Positions 45,020 to 53,556 of a stretch of DNA of 64,000 nt are shown here, one piece after another. A program made the position numbers and the translations under genes. The notes beneath the pieces were generated by a model. That model saw only the letters and a program-made list of their open reading frames with translations, did no database searches and was not told the origin of the DNA. Source of the stretch: Bauldia litoralis (GTDB lineage: Bacteria > Pseudomonadota > Alphaproteobacteria > Rhizobiales > Kaistiaceae); NCBI RefSeq assembly GCF_900104485.1, contig NZ_FMXQ01000007.1:124001-188000 (forward strand), in the 5' to 3' direction. Every line of letters begins with the position of its first letter. Position 1 is the stretch's first letter.

Positions 45020-45472
45020 TTACGACTTGCGCTCGACGCGTCGCATCGCCTGATCGAAGGCGAGCGCTGTTTCGGGCGTCGGCGCCACCCCGGTCGGCAC
45101 CGAGCGGTAGAAGCACGACCGATAGCCCTGGTGGCAGGCAACGCCGCTGCCGGCGATCCGCGCCTTGAGCAGGATGGCGTCCTGGTCGCAATCGACGCGG
45201 ATGTCGTCGATCGCCAGCACGTTGCCGCTTTCCTCGCCCTTCTTCCACAGTTTCCGGCGCGAGCGGCTCCAGAACCAGCCTTCGCCGGACTCGATCGTCC
45301 GGGCAAGCGCCTCGGCATTCATGTGCGCGACCATCAGCACCTCGCCGTCATCGGCGTCGACGGCGATCGCGACGATCAGCCCATCGGCATCGAATTTCGG
45401 CGCGAAGGCGGTGCCGGTCTCGATCGACTCGTGATCGCCGCGCGTGGCGAAACGGGGAGGGGAATCAGTCAT
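45020..45472 (-). CDS. hisI: Phosphoribosyl-AMP cyclohydrolase
   Basis: A 150-residue enzyme for the third step of histidine synthesis. Family motifs are complete: [34 protein letters not shown], the metal-binding DCDQDA and the cysteine site [11 protein letters not shown]. No HisE domain is fused, as usual in alphaproteobacteria. ATG 45472 is chosen over GTG 45481. It lies 75 nt downstream of folE on the same strand. Confidence 0.96.
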   Translation of the reverse strand: MTDSPPRFATRGDHESIETGTAFAPKFDADGLIVAIAVDADDGEVLMVAHMNAEALARTIESGEGWFWSRSRRKLWKKGEESGNVLAIDDIRVDCDQDAILLKARIAGSGVACHQGYRSCFYRSVPTGVAPTPETALAFDQAMRRVERKS

Positions 45473-45547
45473 GTCGTGCACTGCCTGAGGGCGGAGCCGC
45501 GGCGGGCCGCCTTTGTTCTGTGCGAGCGAGTTTGCCGGTCAGCCGAC

Positions 45548-46174
45548 TCAGCCGCTTCTGACCAGTGAGACGAAGCGCTGCTGCTCGGCCGGATCGTCCC
45601 GGAACACGCCGGTGAACTGCGTGGTCACCGTCGAGGCGCCATGCTTGTGGGCGCCGCGCAGCGTCATGCATTGATGCTCGGCCTCGATCATCACTGCGAT
45701 ACCGCGCGGCTTCAGCGTTTCGTCGATCGCCGCGACGACCTGGCCGGTCAGCCGCTCCTGGGTCTGCAGGCGACGGGCGTAGACATCGACCACCCGGGCG
45801 AGCTTCGACAGGCCGACCACGGCCTCGCCGGGATAATAGGCGACATGGGCCTTGCCGACGAAGGGCACCATGTGATGCTCGCAATGCGACGAGAAGGGGA
45901 TATCGCGGACGACCACGATATCGTCATAGCCGCCAAGATCCTCGAAGGTTCGCTCGAGCAGAGCCGAGGGATCGGCGTCATAGCCGCTGTAGAACTCGCC
46001 GAACGCCTCGGTGACGCGCCGCGGCGTGTCGCGCAGGCCGTCGCGGTCGGGGTCGTCGCCGGCCCAGGCGATCAGGGTACGAACCGCCGCCTCGGCTTCG
46101 GCGCGATCCGGCCGCGCCCACGGCCTTGGCGCGATCACGCCGTCACTTGCCGGCTTCTTCAAAGGGACATCCAT
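45548..46174 (-). CDS. folE: GTP cyclohydrolase I
   Basis: A 208-residue type IA enzyme that opens the tetrahydrofolate pathway. Zinc ligands are visible in [10 protein letters not shown] (Cys and His) and QCMTLRG (Cys), with the active-site block [44 protein letters not shown] is the typical entry. ATG 46174 (MDVPLKK) has CCGGAGCCAGTCG before it; ATG 46204 would add 10 residues. Confidence 0.97.
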   Translation of the reverse strand: MDVPLKKPASDGVIAPRPWARPDRAEAEAAVRTLIAWAGDDPDRDGLRDTPRRVTEAFGEFYSGYDADPSALLERTFEDLGGYDDIVVVRDIPFSSHCEHHMVPFVGKAHVAYYPGEAVVGLSKLARVVDVYARRLQTQERLTGQVVAAIDETLKPRGIAVMIEAEHQCMTLRGAHKHGASTVTTQFTGVFRDDPAEQQRFVSLVRSG

Positions 46175-46319
46175 CGACTGGCTCCGGGGCAATGATTGCT
46201 CCACGGCCGGTTATATAGCGACGCTTTGCGCTATTGCGAAGGGCTGGAGCAATTGGCCGCGGCCGGTTGGCGACCAATCCATTCTGGCGAAGGGGCCCGG
46301 CAGAGCATATATTCCGCCC

Positions 46320-46775
46320 ATGATCGACGATATCTACAACAAGCAGATCCTCGAATTCGCTGGCACGATACCGCGTCTTGGCCGACTCGAAGCGCCGGAT
46401 GCCAGCGCCAAGGCGCATTCGCGGCTTTGCGGATCGACGGTGACGGTCGACCTCAAGACCGACGGCGAGCGGGTCACCGACTTCGCTCACGACGTCAAGG
46501 CGTGCGCGCTCGGACAGGCGTCATCGTCGATCATGGCGCGCCATATCATCGGCGCCACGCCTGACGAATTGCGCGAAGTGCGGGAGACGATGCGGCGGAT
46601 GCTGAAGGAAAACGGCGCGCCGCCGGAAGGCCGATTCGCCGACCTGCGGTTTCTCGAGCCGGTCCGCGACTACAAGGCGCGCCACGCCTCGACCATGCTG
46701 ACCTTCGACGCCGTGGTCGACGCGCTGGACCAGATCGACGCGAAACGCCAGCCGGTGACGGCGGCCGCGCAGTGA
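46320..46775 (+). CDS. IscU/NifU-type iron-sulfur scaffold protein
   Basis: A 151-residue protein of the NifU N-terminal/SufU-like group. Two of the three scaffold cysteines are clear, in SRLCGSTV and KACALGQASS, with an adjacent Asp-type FAHDVK. At the third position the usual Cys is replaced by Arg or His (KARHASTMLT). This variant is frequent in alphaproteobacterial paralogues and may indicate a carrier or a specialised function. ATG 46320 follows GGCAGAGCATATATTCCGCCC. It is divergent from folE. Confidence 0.88.
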   Translation: MIDDIYNKQILEFAGTIPRLGRLEAPDASAKAHSRLCGSTVTVDLKTDGERVTDFAHDVKACALGQASSSIMARHIIGATPDELREVRETMRRMLKENGAPPEGRFADLRFLEPVRDYKARHASTMLTFDAVVDALDQIDAKRQPVTAAAQ

Positions 46776-47095
46776 GGCGGCAGGCGCGGCTGGCGAACTG
46801 GGCAACGGGCGTCGGCGTTCTGCTCGCCTCGGCAACGGTGGCGATGGCGCAAGCCGGAACGCCGCTTGGCGGCAAGAGCCCGCGATCCGATGCCCGCAAC
46901 TGGAATTCCTATTTCGATCGCCTGAACCAGCCCGCCGGTGGCGGACTGCTGACGGATTCGCTGGACCGGGGCCCGCTCGACCGGGACCGCGACCCGCTCG
47001 ATCCGGCGAACCTCCGGCTCCGGTCGGAAAACTCGCAGCCGGAAGGCAGTCTTGTGCCGGGGGCGGGTAACGGAGACCCGCTGCGACCGGACTGA
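46772..47095 (+). CDS. Small exported Asp/Arg-rich protein
   Basis: A 107-residue protein starting with GTG at 46772, overlapping the scaffold gene stop by 4 nt. It has a signal peptide (WATGVGVLLASATVAMAQ) and a mature part dominated by Pro, Leu, Asp and Arg with the repeated unit LDRGPLDRDRDPLDP. It looks unstructured. Function is unknown. The overlap suggests translation coupled to the scaffold gene. Confidence 0.65.
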   Translation: MRRQARLANWATGVGVLLASATVAMAQAGTPLGGKSPRSDARNWNSYFDRLNQPAGGGLLTDSLDRGPLDRDRDPLDPANLRLRSENSQPEGSLVPGAGNGDPLRPD

Positions 47096-47097
47096 GG

Positions 47098-47577
47098 TCA
47101 GCGGAGGTCGGACGGGGCCTTGTCCATGACGTCCGGCCAGAAGCCGTCGGCCTTCGAGATGTTGCCGGGAATGTCGGTTTCCCACACCCACGTCGCCCGC
47201 TCGTTGGCCTGCACGTAGAGCCGGTCGTCGACGATCTTCCAGGCATTCGGGTCGATATCGACCTTGTAGCCGAGCGACATCGCCATGGCGCAGAAGCCGC
47301 CATAGGCCGGCGCGTAGGCGACGGGATCGGCAAGGAAAGCGTCGCGGTTCTCGGCCGAGGCGAACTGGTAGGTCGCGCCGTCATGGGCCGCGGTGAGGCT
47401 GGGATCGCCGGGCGTCGGCGTTCCGCTGAAATAGGCGACCGGGTCGTAGCCCTTCAGGGTGACGCCGGCCGGGTCGAGATTGACCGGTGCGGTCGAGGCC
47501 GGATCGAAGGCGAGGGCGGAGCCGGCAAGGCCGGTTGCCACGATGATGACGGCGAGCCGGGCAAGGAACGAGCGCAT
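47098..47577 (-). CDS. Exported YHS domain protein
   Basis: A 159-residue protein with a signal peptide (LARLAVIIVATGLAGSALA) and a YHS domain: VTLKGYDPVAYFSGTPTPG and YQFASAENRDAFLADPVAYAPAYGGFCA. YHS domains bind metals such as copper or iron. The near-constant GGFCAMAMSLGYKVDIDPNAW tail marks the exported YHS subfamily in alphaproteobacteria. Its stop is only 2 nt from the convergent small protein. Confidence 0.9.
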   Translation of the reverse strand: MRSFLARLAVIIVATGLAGSALAFDPASTAPVNLDPAGVTLKGYDPVAYFSGTPTPGDPSLTAAHDGATYQFASAENRDAFLADPVAYAPAYGGFCAMAMSLGYKVDIDPNAWKIVDDRLYVQANERATWVWETDIPGNISKADGFWPDVMDKAPSDLR

Positions 47578-47678
47578 GACGAGGGGCCTCCGTTGGATGA
47601 TCAGGAGGCGAGATTACCCAACCGCGCCGAGGCCCGGGATCATCTCTGCGTCATCGGTCCGTGAAGGGCCGGCACGCT

Positions 47679-47801
47679 TCAGCGCCGGGCGCCACGCCGG
47701 ATGCGCGCCGGTTCGAGCATCAGCCAGGCGAAGCGGCCGGCGTCGAGGCGATTGAAACCGATCCTGCGATATTCCAGATAACGCTGGTAGAACCCGAGCA
47801 T
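47679..47801 (-). CDS. Possible 40-residue basic protein
   Basis: A short reading frame (MLGFYQRYLEYRR...) with GGGAGG about 8 nt before its ATG at 47801. The sequence has an aromatic-rich start, a hydrophobic middle and a basic end (RIRRGARR), loosely like the small Arg-rich DUF1127-type proteins but not a clear member. It lies divergent to yidD. It could be real or chance; evidence is only the ribosome binding site and residue composition. Confidence 0.35.
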   Translation of the reverse strand: MLGFYQRYLEYRRIGFNRLDAGRFAWLMLEPARIRRGARR

Positions 47802-47884
47802 GGAATGACCCTCCCGCGCATGGTGCGCCAGACGAATAACGCGGCAAAGCCGACCGCGTTCCAGCGAAGGAGCCCGGGCAACCC

Positions 47885-48220
47885 GTGGCCGACGCCCCGA
47901 CATTGCTGACGCGACTGCCCCGGCTGCTCGGCATCGGGCTGATCAAGCTCTACCGGTTGCTGCTGTCGCCGCTGATCGGTCGCGAATGCCGTTATCTGCC
48001 GACCTGCTCGGAATATACCGAGGAGGCGATCGGCCGGTTCGGGCTGTGGCGCGGCTTCTGGATCGGCCTGTCACGCTTCCAGCGCTGCGGCCCCTTCGGC
48101 GCCTCGGGCTTCGACCCGGTGCCCGACGCGCTGCCGACGCGGGCGCGATGGTACCTGCCATGGCGCTACGGCCACTGGACCGGCAAGCATATCGACCCGA
48201 AGACGCGGCTGGATCTGTAG
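47885..48220 (+). CDS. yidD: Membrane protein insertion efficiency factor
   Basis: A 111-residue YidD-family protein. The signature [31 protein letters not shown] and the following [28 protein letters not shown] are unmistakable. It helps YidC insert inner-membrane proteins. It uses GTG 47885 with a CGAAGGAGCCCGGGCAACCC leader. The neighbouring genes rnpA and yidC are not in this window, so the usual rpmH-rnpA-yidD linkage is broken here. Confidence 0.95.
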   Translation: MADAPTLLTRLPRLLGIGLIKLYRLLLSPLIGRECRYLPTCSEYTEEAIGRFGLWRGFWIGLSRFQRCGPFGASGFDPVPDALPTRARWYLPWRYGHWTGKHIDPKTRLDL

Positions 48221-48253
48221 GCCCGTTCAACGGAACTTCGCGAGCGTCGGGAC

Positions 48254-50788
48254 CTAAGCGGCGAAACGGGTCAGGAAGTCGCGAAACGAGTCCGGCGTGA
48301 AGGGTTTGGACAGGCGCGGCACGTCGTCGAAATCCGGCGGCAGCCCGGCGCGCTCGCCGTAGCCGGTGACGAAGGCGAAGGTCACGCCGAGTTCCCTGAG
48401 CAGCTTCGCAACCGGAAGGCTTGTCTCGCTGCCGAGGTTGATGTCGAGCAGGGCGAAATCGGGACGGCGGGCTTCTATCGCGGTCAGCGCGGCGGCGGTA
48501 TCGGCAGCCGTTTCGATGGACGTCGCCCCGAGATCCTTGGCGATGTCCTCGGCGTCCATGGCGACGAGCAGGTTGTCCTCGACGATCAGGATATGGCCGG
48601 ACAGGGCGCCAACGTGCGCAGGCTGGTTCCTGGCGCCAGCGCCAGCCGGTTCGGCGTCATGGGCATAGTTCGCCGGAATGACGAAGCGGGCGCGCACGCC
48701 GGCCAGCTCGTGGTGGATGTCGGCCTCGCCCTTGAGGTCGAAGGGGATCGAGCGCTCGATGATGGTCGAGCCGAAACCGCGGCGCTTCGGTGCCTGGACG
48801 GGCGGTCCGCCGCGCTCGGTCCAGTCGACGACCAGCCGCCCACCGGAGTCGCGGGAGAGCGCTACGGTCACCCGGCCGGTCGGGACCTTGAGCGCGCCAT
48901 ATTTGGTGGCGTTGGTCATCATCTCGTGGATGACCAGGGCCAGCGACGAAAAGGCGGTCGGGTCGATCAGCGCGTCATCGCCTTCGACGACAAGCCGGTC
49001 GGGGTTGCCGTTGAGGTAGGCATCGGCCTCCGCCTCGACCAGCCCACGGACCGATACCGGAGACCAGTGTCGATCGGTGATCTGGTCATGCGCCCGGGCC
49101 AGCGCCTGGATGCGGTCGCCGAGGACAGCGACATACTCCTCGGTTGTCGCATGGCCGGCGCGGCTCTGGCGGATGATGCTGCGCACCAGGCCGAGCATGT
49201 TGCGCGAGCGATGATTGAGTTCGGCGATCAGCAGGTCCTGCTTTTCCTGGGCGCGCCGACGGTCGGCCTCGGCTTCGCTGGTCAGGCGCAGGATGACCTC
49301 GAGGATCGTCGAGCGCAGCACCTCGGCGATGCGGCGCTCGTTGCCCTTCCACGGGTCGGACTCGCCGCGCACCATCTCCTGCCAGGCCTCGAAGCTCTTG
49401 CGCGGCGTCAGGCGAACGCCGTTCGGGCCGAGCTGCGCCGGCTTTTCGGGATTGCCGGCCCATACCACCTTGCTCACCACCTCGCGGCGGAAGAGGACGA
49501 GATAGTCCCGCGACTCGCGCGATAGCGGAATCGCCATCAGGCCGGCGGCGCGGCCAGAGAAGTCCGCGGCGCGGGGATAGACCTCCGCGAGGTTCCGGGT
49601 GGCGTAGATCGACCCGTCGGCTTTCTGGTTCAGGAACCGGACGATGCCCGAAAACTCCTCCGGGCTCGGTGTCTGGCCCCACAGGGCAGCGCCATCGTCG
49701 ATCCATACGCCGATGCCGTCCGACGGCAGCAGCCGGGTCAGTTCGGGCGCAAGATCGATGATGCTGGCCGCCTTGGTGTCTCGCGAAACCGCGGTCATCA
49801 TCCGGCCGTGCAGGGCCTGGACCCGCTGCTCGTCGACAACCTGGGCGGCCTGTTCACGGCTTTCGAGCAGCAGCGACAGCATCCGGGCAAAGAGCTCGGC
49901 CTGGCTGCGCGTGCGCAGGGACAACTGGCGCGGCGTCATGTGATGGCAGGCGACAAGGCCCCACAGGTCGTCGCCGCGCATGATCGACAGCGACATCGAT
50001 GCGCCGACGCCCATGTTGGTGAGGTATTCGATATGGATCGGCGAGACGCTGCGCAGGACGCTGAAGGAGAGGTCGACCGGCTCCGCCGCCGGCGGCTGGA
50101 TCAGCGAAGGCCGGTCGCCGACATCGGCGATCGAGCGGATCAGGTTGCGCTTGTAGAGCTCGCGCGCCTGGCGCGGAATGTCGGTCGGCGGATAGCGCAA
50201 CCCGAGAAACGGCTCAAGGCCGTCGATCTTGTCTTCCGCAACGACCTCGCCAGTGCCGTCATCGAGGAAGCGGTAGACCATCACCCGGTCGTAGCCGATG
50301 AGCTGGCGGACGACACGGGTCGTCTCGTCGAGGACCTCCTTGACGCCACGGGCCTCGCCGAGCCGGACCATGGCGCTGCGCACCAGTTCGTCGCTGCGCT
50401 GGGTGTCGTCGCCGGACGGCTCGAATTCGACGATGATCGTCCGCCCGGTAACGTGGACCGCCATGTCGGCCACCTGTCCTGTCGCCAGTTCGAGGCCGAA
50501 GTCCCGCTCCACCTGCGTCGTCGATCGCAGTTGGGACAGCGCACGCTTCAGGCTGCTGAAGGCGGCGGGAGGGAGAAGGTCTTCGACGGACGTGCCGATC
50601 AGATCGCTCGTCGCCTTGCGGAACCAGGCTTCCGCCGTCTCCGAGGCATGAAGGACGGCGAGCGTCTCCGACAGCACCAGCAAGCAGCCGTGACTCTGGA
50701 TCATGCCGAGGAGGTGGATCGGCTCACGATCGCAATTGGTCAGGTCGACGGTTTGGCCGAGGCTGTTTATCGGTTTGGCTCCAGTCAT
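48254..50788 (-). CDS. Bacteriophytochrome-HWE histidine kinase-receiver hybrid
   Basis: An 844-residue red/far-red photoreceptor. The PAS domain starts with the biliverdin-attaching Cys19 (DLTNCDREPIH). GAF (about 130-310) carries the chromophore-pocket motif PTDIP at 201-205 and histidines in SPIHIEYLTNMG and CHHMTP. PHY (about 320-490) has its tongue motif PRKSF at 462-466. An HWE kinase core follows with His526 in ELNHRSRNM and the N-box IHEMMTNATKYGA, and a C-terminal receiver with phospho-acceptor Asp782 (LLDINLG). Its start overlaps the heme oxygenase stop as ATGA. Confidence 0.95.
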   Translation of the reverse strand: MTGAKPINSLGQTVDLTNCDREPIHLLGMIQSHGCLLVLSETLAVLHASETAEAWFRKATSDLIGTSVEDLLPPAAFSSLKRALSQLRSTTQVERDFGLELATGQVADMAVHVTGRTIIVEFEPSGDDTQRSDELVRSAMVRLGEARGVKEVLDETTRVVRQLIGYDRVMVYRFLDDGTGEVVAEDKIDGLEPFLGLRYPPTDIPRQARELYKRNLIRSIADVGDRPSLIQPPAAEPVDLSFSVLRSVSPIHIEYLTNMGVGASMSLSIMRGDDLWGLVACHHMTPRQLSLRTRSQAELFARMLSLLLESREQAAQVVDEQRVQALHGRMMTAVSRDTKAASIIDLAPELTRLLPSDGIGVWIDDGAALWGQTPSPEEFSGIVRFLNQKADGSIYATRNLAEVYPRAADFSGRAAGLMAIPLSRESRDYLVLFRREVVSKVVWAGNPEKPAQLGPNGVRLTPRKSFEAWQEMVRGESDPWKGNERRIAEVLRSTILEVILRLTSEAEADRRRAQEKQDLLIAELNHRSRNMLGLVRSIIRQSRAGHATTEEYVAVLGDRIQALARAHDQITDRHWSPVSVRGLVEAEADAYLNGNPDRLVVEGDDALIDPTAFSSLALVIHEMMTNATKYGALKVPTGRVTVALSRDSGGRLVVDWTERGGPPVQAPKRRGFGSTIIERSIPFDLKGEADIHHELAGVRARFVIPANYAHDAEPAGAGARNQPAHVGALSGHILIVEDNLLVAMDAEDIAKDLGATSIETAADTAAALTAIEARRPDFALLDINLGSETSLPVAKLLRELGVTFAFVTGYGERAGLPPDFDDVPRLSKPFTPDSFRDFLTRFAA

Positions 50789-51363
50789 GCGCCGGCGAAA
50801 GCGGCGACGGGCCGGGCAGCCCTTTGGAAGGCGCGCTCATAGGCAGCGAATACGCCGCGCGCGGCGAGGACGGCCCGATCGGCTGCGGCGTCGTCGAGAT
50901 CGAGTGTCGCGAGGCGGTCGACGAAGGTCGGCCACAGGGGCTTGCCGATGCCATGGTCGAGGAATGCGGTCGGCGCAGGGCGGTCGTCGTCCGGCAGGGT
51001 CTTGCGCAGGACGCGTCCGCCGAGGCGCGAGCCCTCCAGAACATAGGCCGCGCCGGCAATCGCCGCGGGGGAGGTCTCGTCCGGGCCGAGATCGACAGCC
51101 TCATCGCCGATCACGGAAATCCCCAGCGCCGCGAGGTCCGCGGCCAGCGCCATGCGTCGGCGCCGCTCATGCCAGTCCGGCAGCAACGCGCCGATGCCGG
51201 CCGCTTCGAGACGGCGCTCAAGCGTCGGCAACACGGATCCATGCATCGCCAGGAAGCGACGATAATGCTCCGGCCGGTCAAGCGGCCCAGCGCCGATGGC
51301 GCCGTCCAGACGGGCGTGCTCCCGGGCTGTCCCGGTTCTCAGAATTGATCTCAACTCGTCCAT
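50785..51363 (-). CDS. bphO: Biliverdin-producing heme oxygenase
   Basis: A 192-residue heme oxygenase-like protein. The proximal heme ligand is His16 in TAREHARLD, and the distal helix block AIAGAAYVLEGSRLGGRVL is present. It opens heme to biliverdin, the chromophore for the phytochrome encoded directly downstream, with which it overlaps by 4 nt. The ATG at 51363 is chosen because residues before it are Pro/Arg-rich and lie upstream of the fold. Confidence 0.9.
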   Translation of the reverse strand: MDELRSILRTGTAREHARLDGAIGAGPLDRPEHYRRFLAMHGSVLPTLERRLEAAGIGALLPDWHERRRRMALAADLAALGISVIGDEAVDLGPDETSPAAIAGAAYVLEGSRLGGRVLRKTLPDDDRPAPTAFLDHGIGKPLWPTFVDRLATLDLDDAAADRAVLAARGVFAAYERAFQRAARPVAAFAGA

Positions 51364-51503
51364 TACACCGGGTCGCGCTTCATTCGGTCCCCGCCTGTTA
51401 GCAAATACCCCCGCCAATGCAACCTTCGACCGCATCGGCGGCAACTGCACGGGGCAGGCCGGATGCCGGCGATCGTCCGGTTGGGGGGAGGCAGCCGGGC
51501 GGC

Positions 51504-51869
51504 TTATGGGAGCAATCCGTGAATCGTCCGGGCGAGGGGACCGGGCAGGTAGGGCTTGCCGATGAAAAGGCTTCCTTCGGGCATGCCGCGGCGGTCCGGC
51601 CGATGCTTGCCGGAGGTGACGACGATCTTGATATGCGGCCACCGCTCGCGAACCACGGCCGAGAGACGGACGCCGTCCATGGAACCGGGCAGGTCGATGT
51701 CGGTGAACAGGAGTTCGACATCGGCGCGCCGTTCCAGATGGACGATGGCTTCCCGTGCATCGCTCGCCTCGAGGACCTCGAAACCGGCCTGGCGGAGGTC
51801 GTCGGCGATGGTGAACAGAAGCAGCGCTTCGTCTTCGACGACGACGATGCAGCGGGATTCGGCAGTCAA
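51504..51869 (-). CDS. Single-domain response regulator
   Basis: A 121-residue stand-alone receiver. Acidic pocket residues are in VVVEDEALLLF, phospho-acceptor Asp57 in FTDIDLPG, the conserved Thr/Ser in VVTSGKHRP, and Lys in FIGKPYLPG. Without an output domain it probably relays phosphate between kinases or binds a partner. It lies between bphO and the PAS-HWE kinase on the same strand. Confidence 0.92.
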   Translation of the reverse strand: MTAESRCIVVVEDEALLLFTIADDLRQAGFEVLEASDAREAIVHLERRADVELLFTDIDLPGSMDGVRLSAVVRERWPHIKIVVTSGKHRPDRRGMPEGSLFIGKPYLPGPLARTIHGLLP

Positions 51870-51894
51870 GGGACGGGGTTCCTTCGAGGAGACG

Positions 51895-53301
51895 TCACGA
51901 CAGGGGTGTTGGCGACGGCGCCGTCAACACGCACTCAACCCCGTCGGGTGCGTATTCGATCCGTACACTTCCACCGAAATCCGAAGCTAGGACGCGCTCG
52001 ATCAGGAACGTGCCGAACCCCTGGCGGGTCGGCGGCGACACCTCCGGCCCGCCAATTTCGCGCCAGGACCAGGTGAATTGCGGGCCACCCGCGGCCTCGT
52101 CGTCGATGCGCCACAACACCTCGACCCGGCCGCCTTCGACCGACAGCGCGCCGTATTTCTGCGCGTTGGTGGCGAGTTCATTGACGGCGAGCGCCAGTGA
52201 CAAGGCCTTCTTCGGGTCGAGCGACACCGATGGCCCGGTGAAGGTTGTCTGTTTGGCAAAGGCCGACAGCGTGCTTTCGACGACTTCCGCGACCGATGCC
52301 TCCGTCCATTTGCGGAAGGTCAGGATGTCATGGGCATTGGCCAGCGCCCGAAGCCGCTCGGCGAGTGCCTCGCGCGCCGAGTCGAGATCGGTGTTCCGCA
52401 AGGTTTTCGAGGCAATCGCCGAAACCGTCGCGAGGATGTTCTTGATCCGGTGCTCGAGTTCGTGGGTCAGCATCTCCTGGCGCGCCTCGGCCTGCTTGCG
52501 CTCGGTGATGTCCTGGATGACGCCGAACATCCTGGTCGGCGTCCCGGTGATGCCGCGTGTGAAGTCGATATGCCGCGCGAGCCAGCGGATCTCGCCGGTG
52601 TCGCCCCGCCGGATGCGGTATTCGGCGCTCGGGCTCGCTGAGCCGTCGGCCCGGTTCCGAGCGTTGGAGCGGAGGTGCTGGTCTTCCGGCACGACCATGG
52701 CCTCGAACATGGCGAGCGGGGCCTTTTCCCGGGGAGACAGCCCCCACATCTCCCAGAAAGCCTCCGAACCGGAGATCGTGCCGGCCTCGATGTCGATCTC
52801 GATCGAGGCGATGCCGGCCGCGTATTGGGCGAGTTTCAGCCGGGTCTCGCTTTGCCGGAGTGCCTGCGCGTCGCGCATCTGGTCGTCGATGTCGGTGTTG
52901 GTGCCGATCCACTGCACGAGGGTGCCGGACCGGTCGTAGATCGGGACCGCGCGGGCGATGTGATGCCGATAGACGCCGTCGTGCCGGCGCAGCCTGAATT
53001 CGACCTGGTAGAACTGGCCGGCAACGAGGGCTTCGGCCCAGCCTTTCGCGGCGGCGGCGAGGTCATCGGGATGGACGATGCCGGCCCAGCCCTCGCCATC
53101 GAGTTCGCCTTGCCTGGCACCGCTATATTCGTAGACGCGCGGATTGAACCAATCGAGCATTCCGTCCGGACGCGAGGTCCAGACATGATGGGGGACCGCA
53201 TCGGTGAACGCACGGAACCGCGCCTCGCTGCGCGCGAGCGCCTGCTCGAGCGTCGCAATGCGCCGCAGCAATTCCTCGGAACGGGCCTCGTCTTCGCTCA
53301 T
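51895..53301 (-). CDS. PAS-PAS HWE-family sensor histidine kinase
   Basis: A 468-residue soluble kinase with two PAS domains (about residues 26-140 and 155-270, each ending in a PAC-type segment; the first reads [11 protein letters not shown]). The HWE core has the phospho-His284 in [12 protein letters not shown] and a late N-box [18 protein letters not shown]. There is no membrane segment. The ATG at 53301 is chosen; the longer frame reaching 53475 begins with Arg-rich, non-conserved sequence. It probably partners the adjacent response regulator. Confidence 0.93.
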   Translation of the reverse strand: MSEDEARSEELLRRIATLEQALARSEARFRAFTDAVPHHVWTSRPDGMLDWFNPRVYEYSGARQGELDGEGWAGIVHPDDLAAAAKGWAEALVAGQFYQVEFRLRRHDGVYRHHIARAVPIYDRSGTLVQWIGTNTDIDDQMRDAQALRQSETRLKLAQYAAGIASIEIDIEAGTISGSEAFWEMWGLSPREKAPLAMFEAMVVPEDQHLRSNARNRADGSASPSAEYRIRRGDTGEIRWLARHIDFTRGITGTPTRMFGVIQDITERKQAEARQEMLTHELEHRIKNILATVSAIASKTLRNTDLDSAREALAERLRALANAHDILTFRKWTEASVAEVVESTLSAFAKQTTFTGPSVSLDPKKALSLALAVNELATNAQKYGALSVEGGRVEVLWRIDDEAAGGPQFTWSWREIGGPEVSPPTRQGFGTFLIERVLASDFGGSVRIEYAPDGVECVLTAPSPTPLS

Positions 53302-53556
53302 GGCACTCGGATAGTTGCCGGAGCGGCGCTGCGTTCGCAGAAAACTCAGCCCGCACGACCGGATTGCCCAACATCGGATTCTGCCGGCGATTTCCGGCAT
53401 CCGCCAGCCCAAGTCAATAGGATCGCGGCCTTGCTGTCTCCCCAACCTCTTGACGGGGCCTCGGGTTCGGGCCACTTACCGGCCGTGTCGGCCCACCCTG
53501 GGCCTCCATCCAGCGCTTACCCGCGCTCGTACGCGGGAGTGAGCAGGAGAAAGCAA

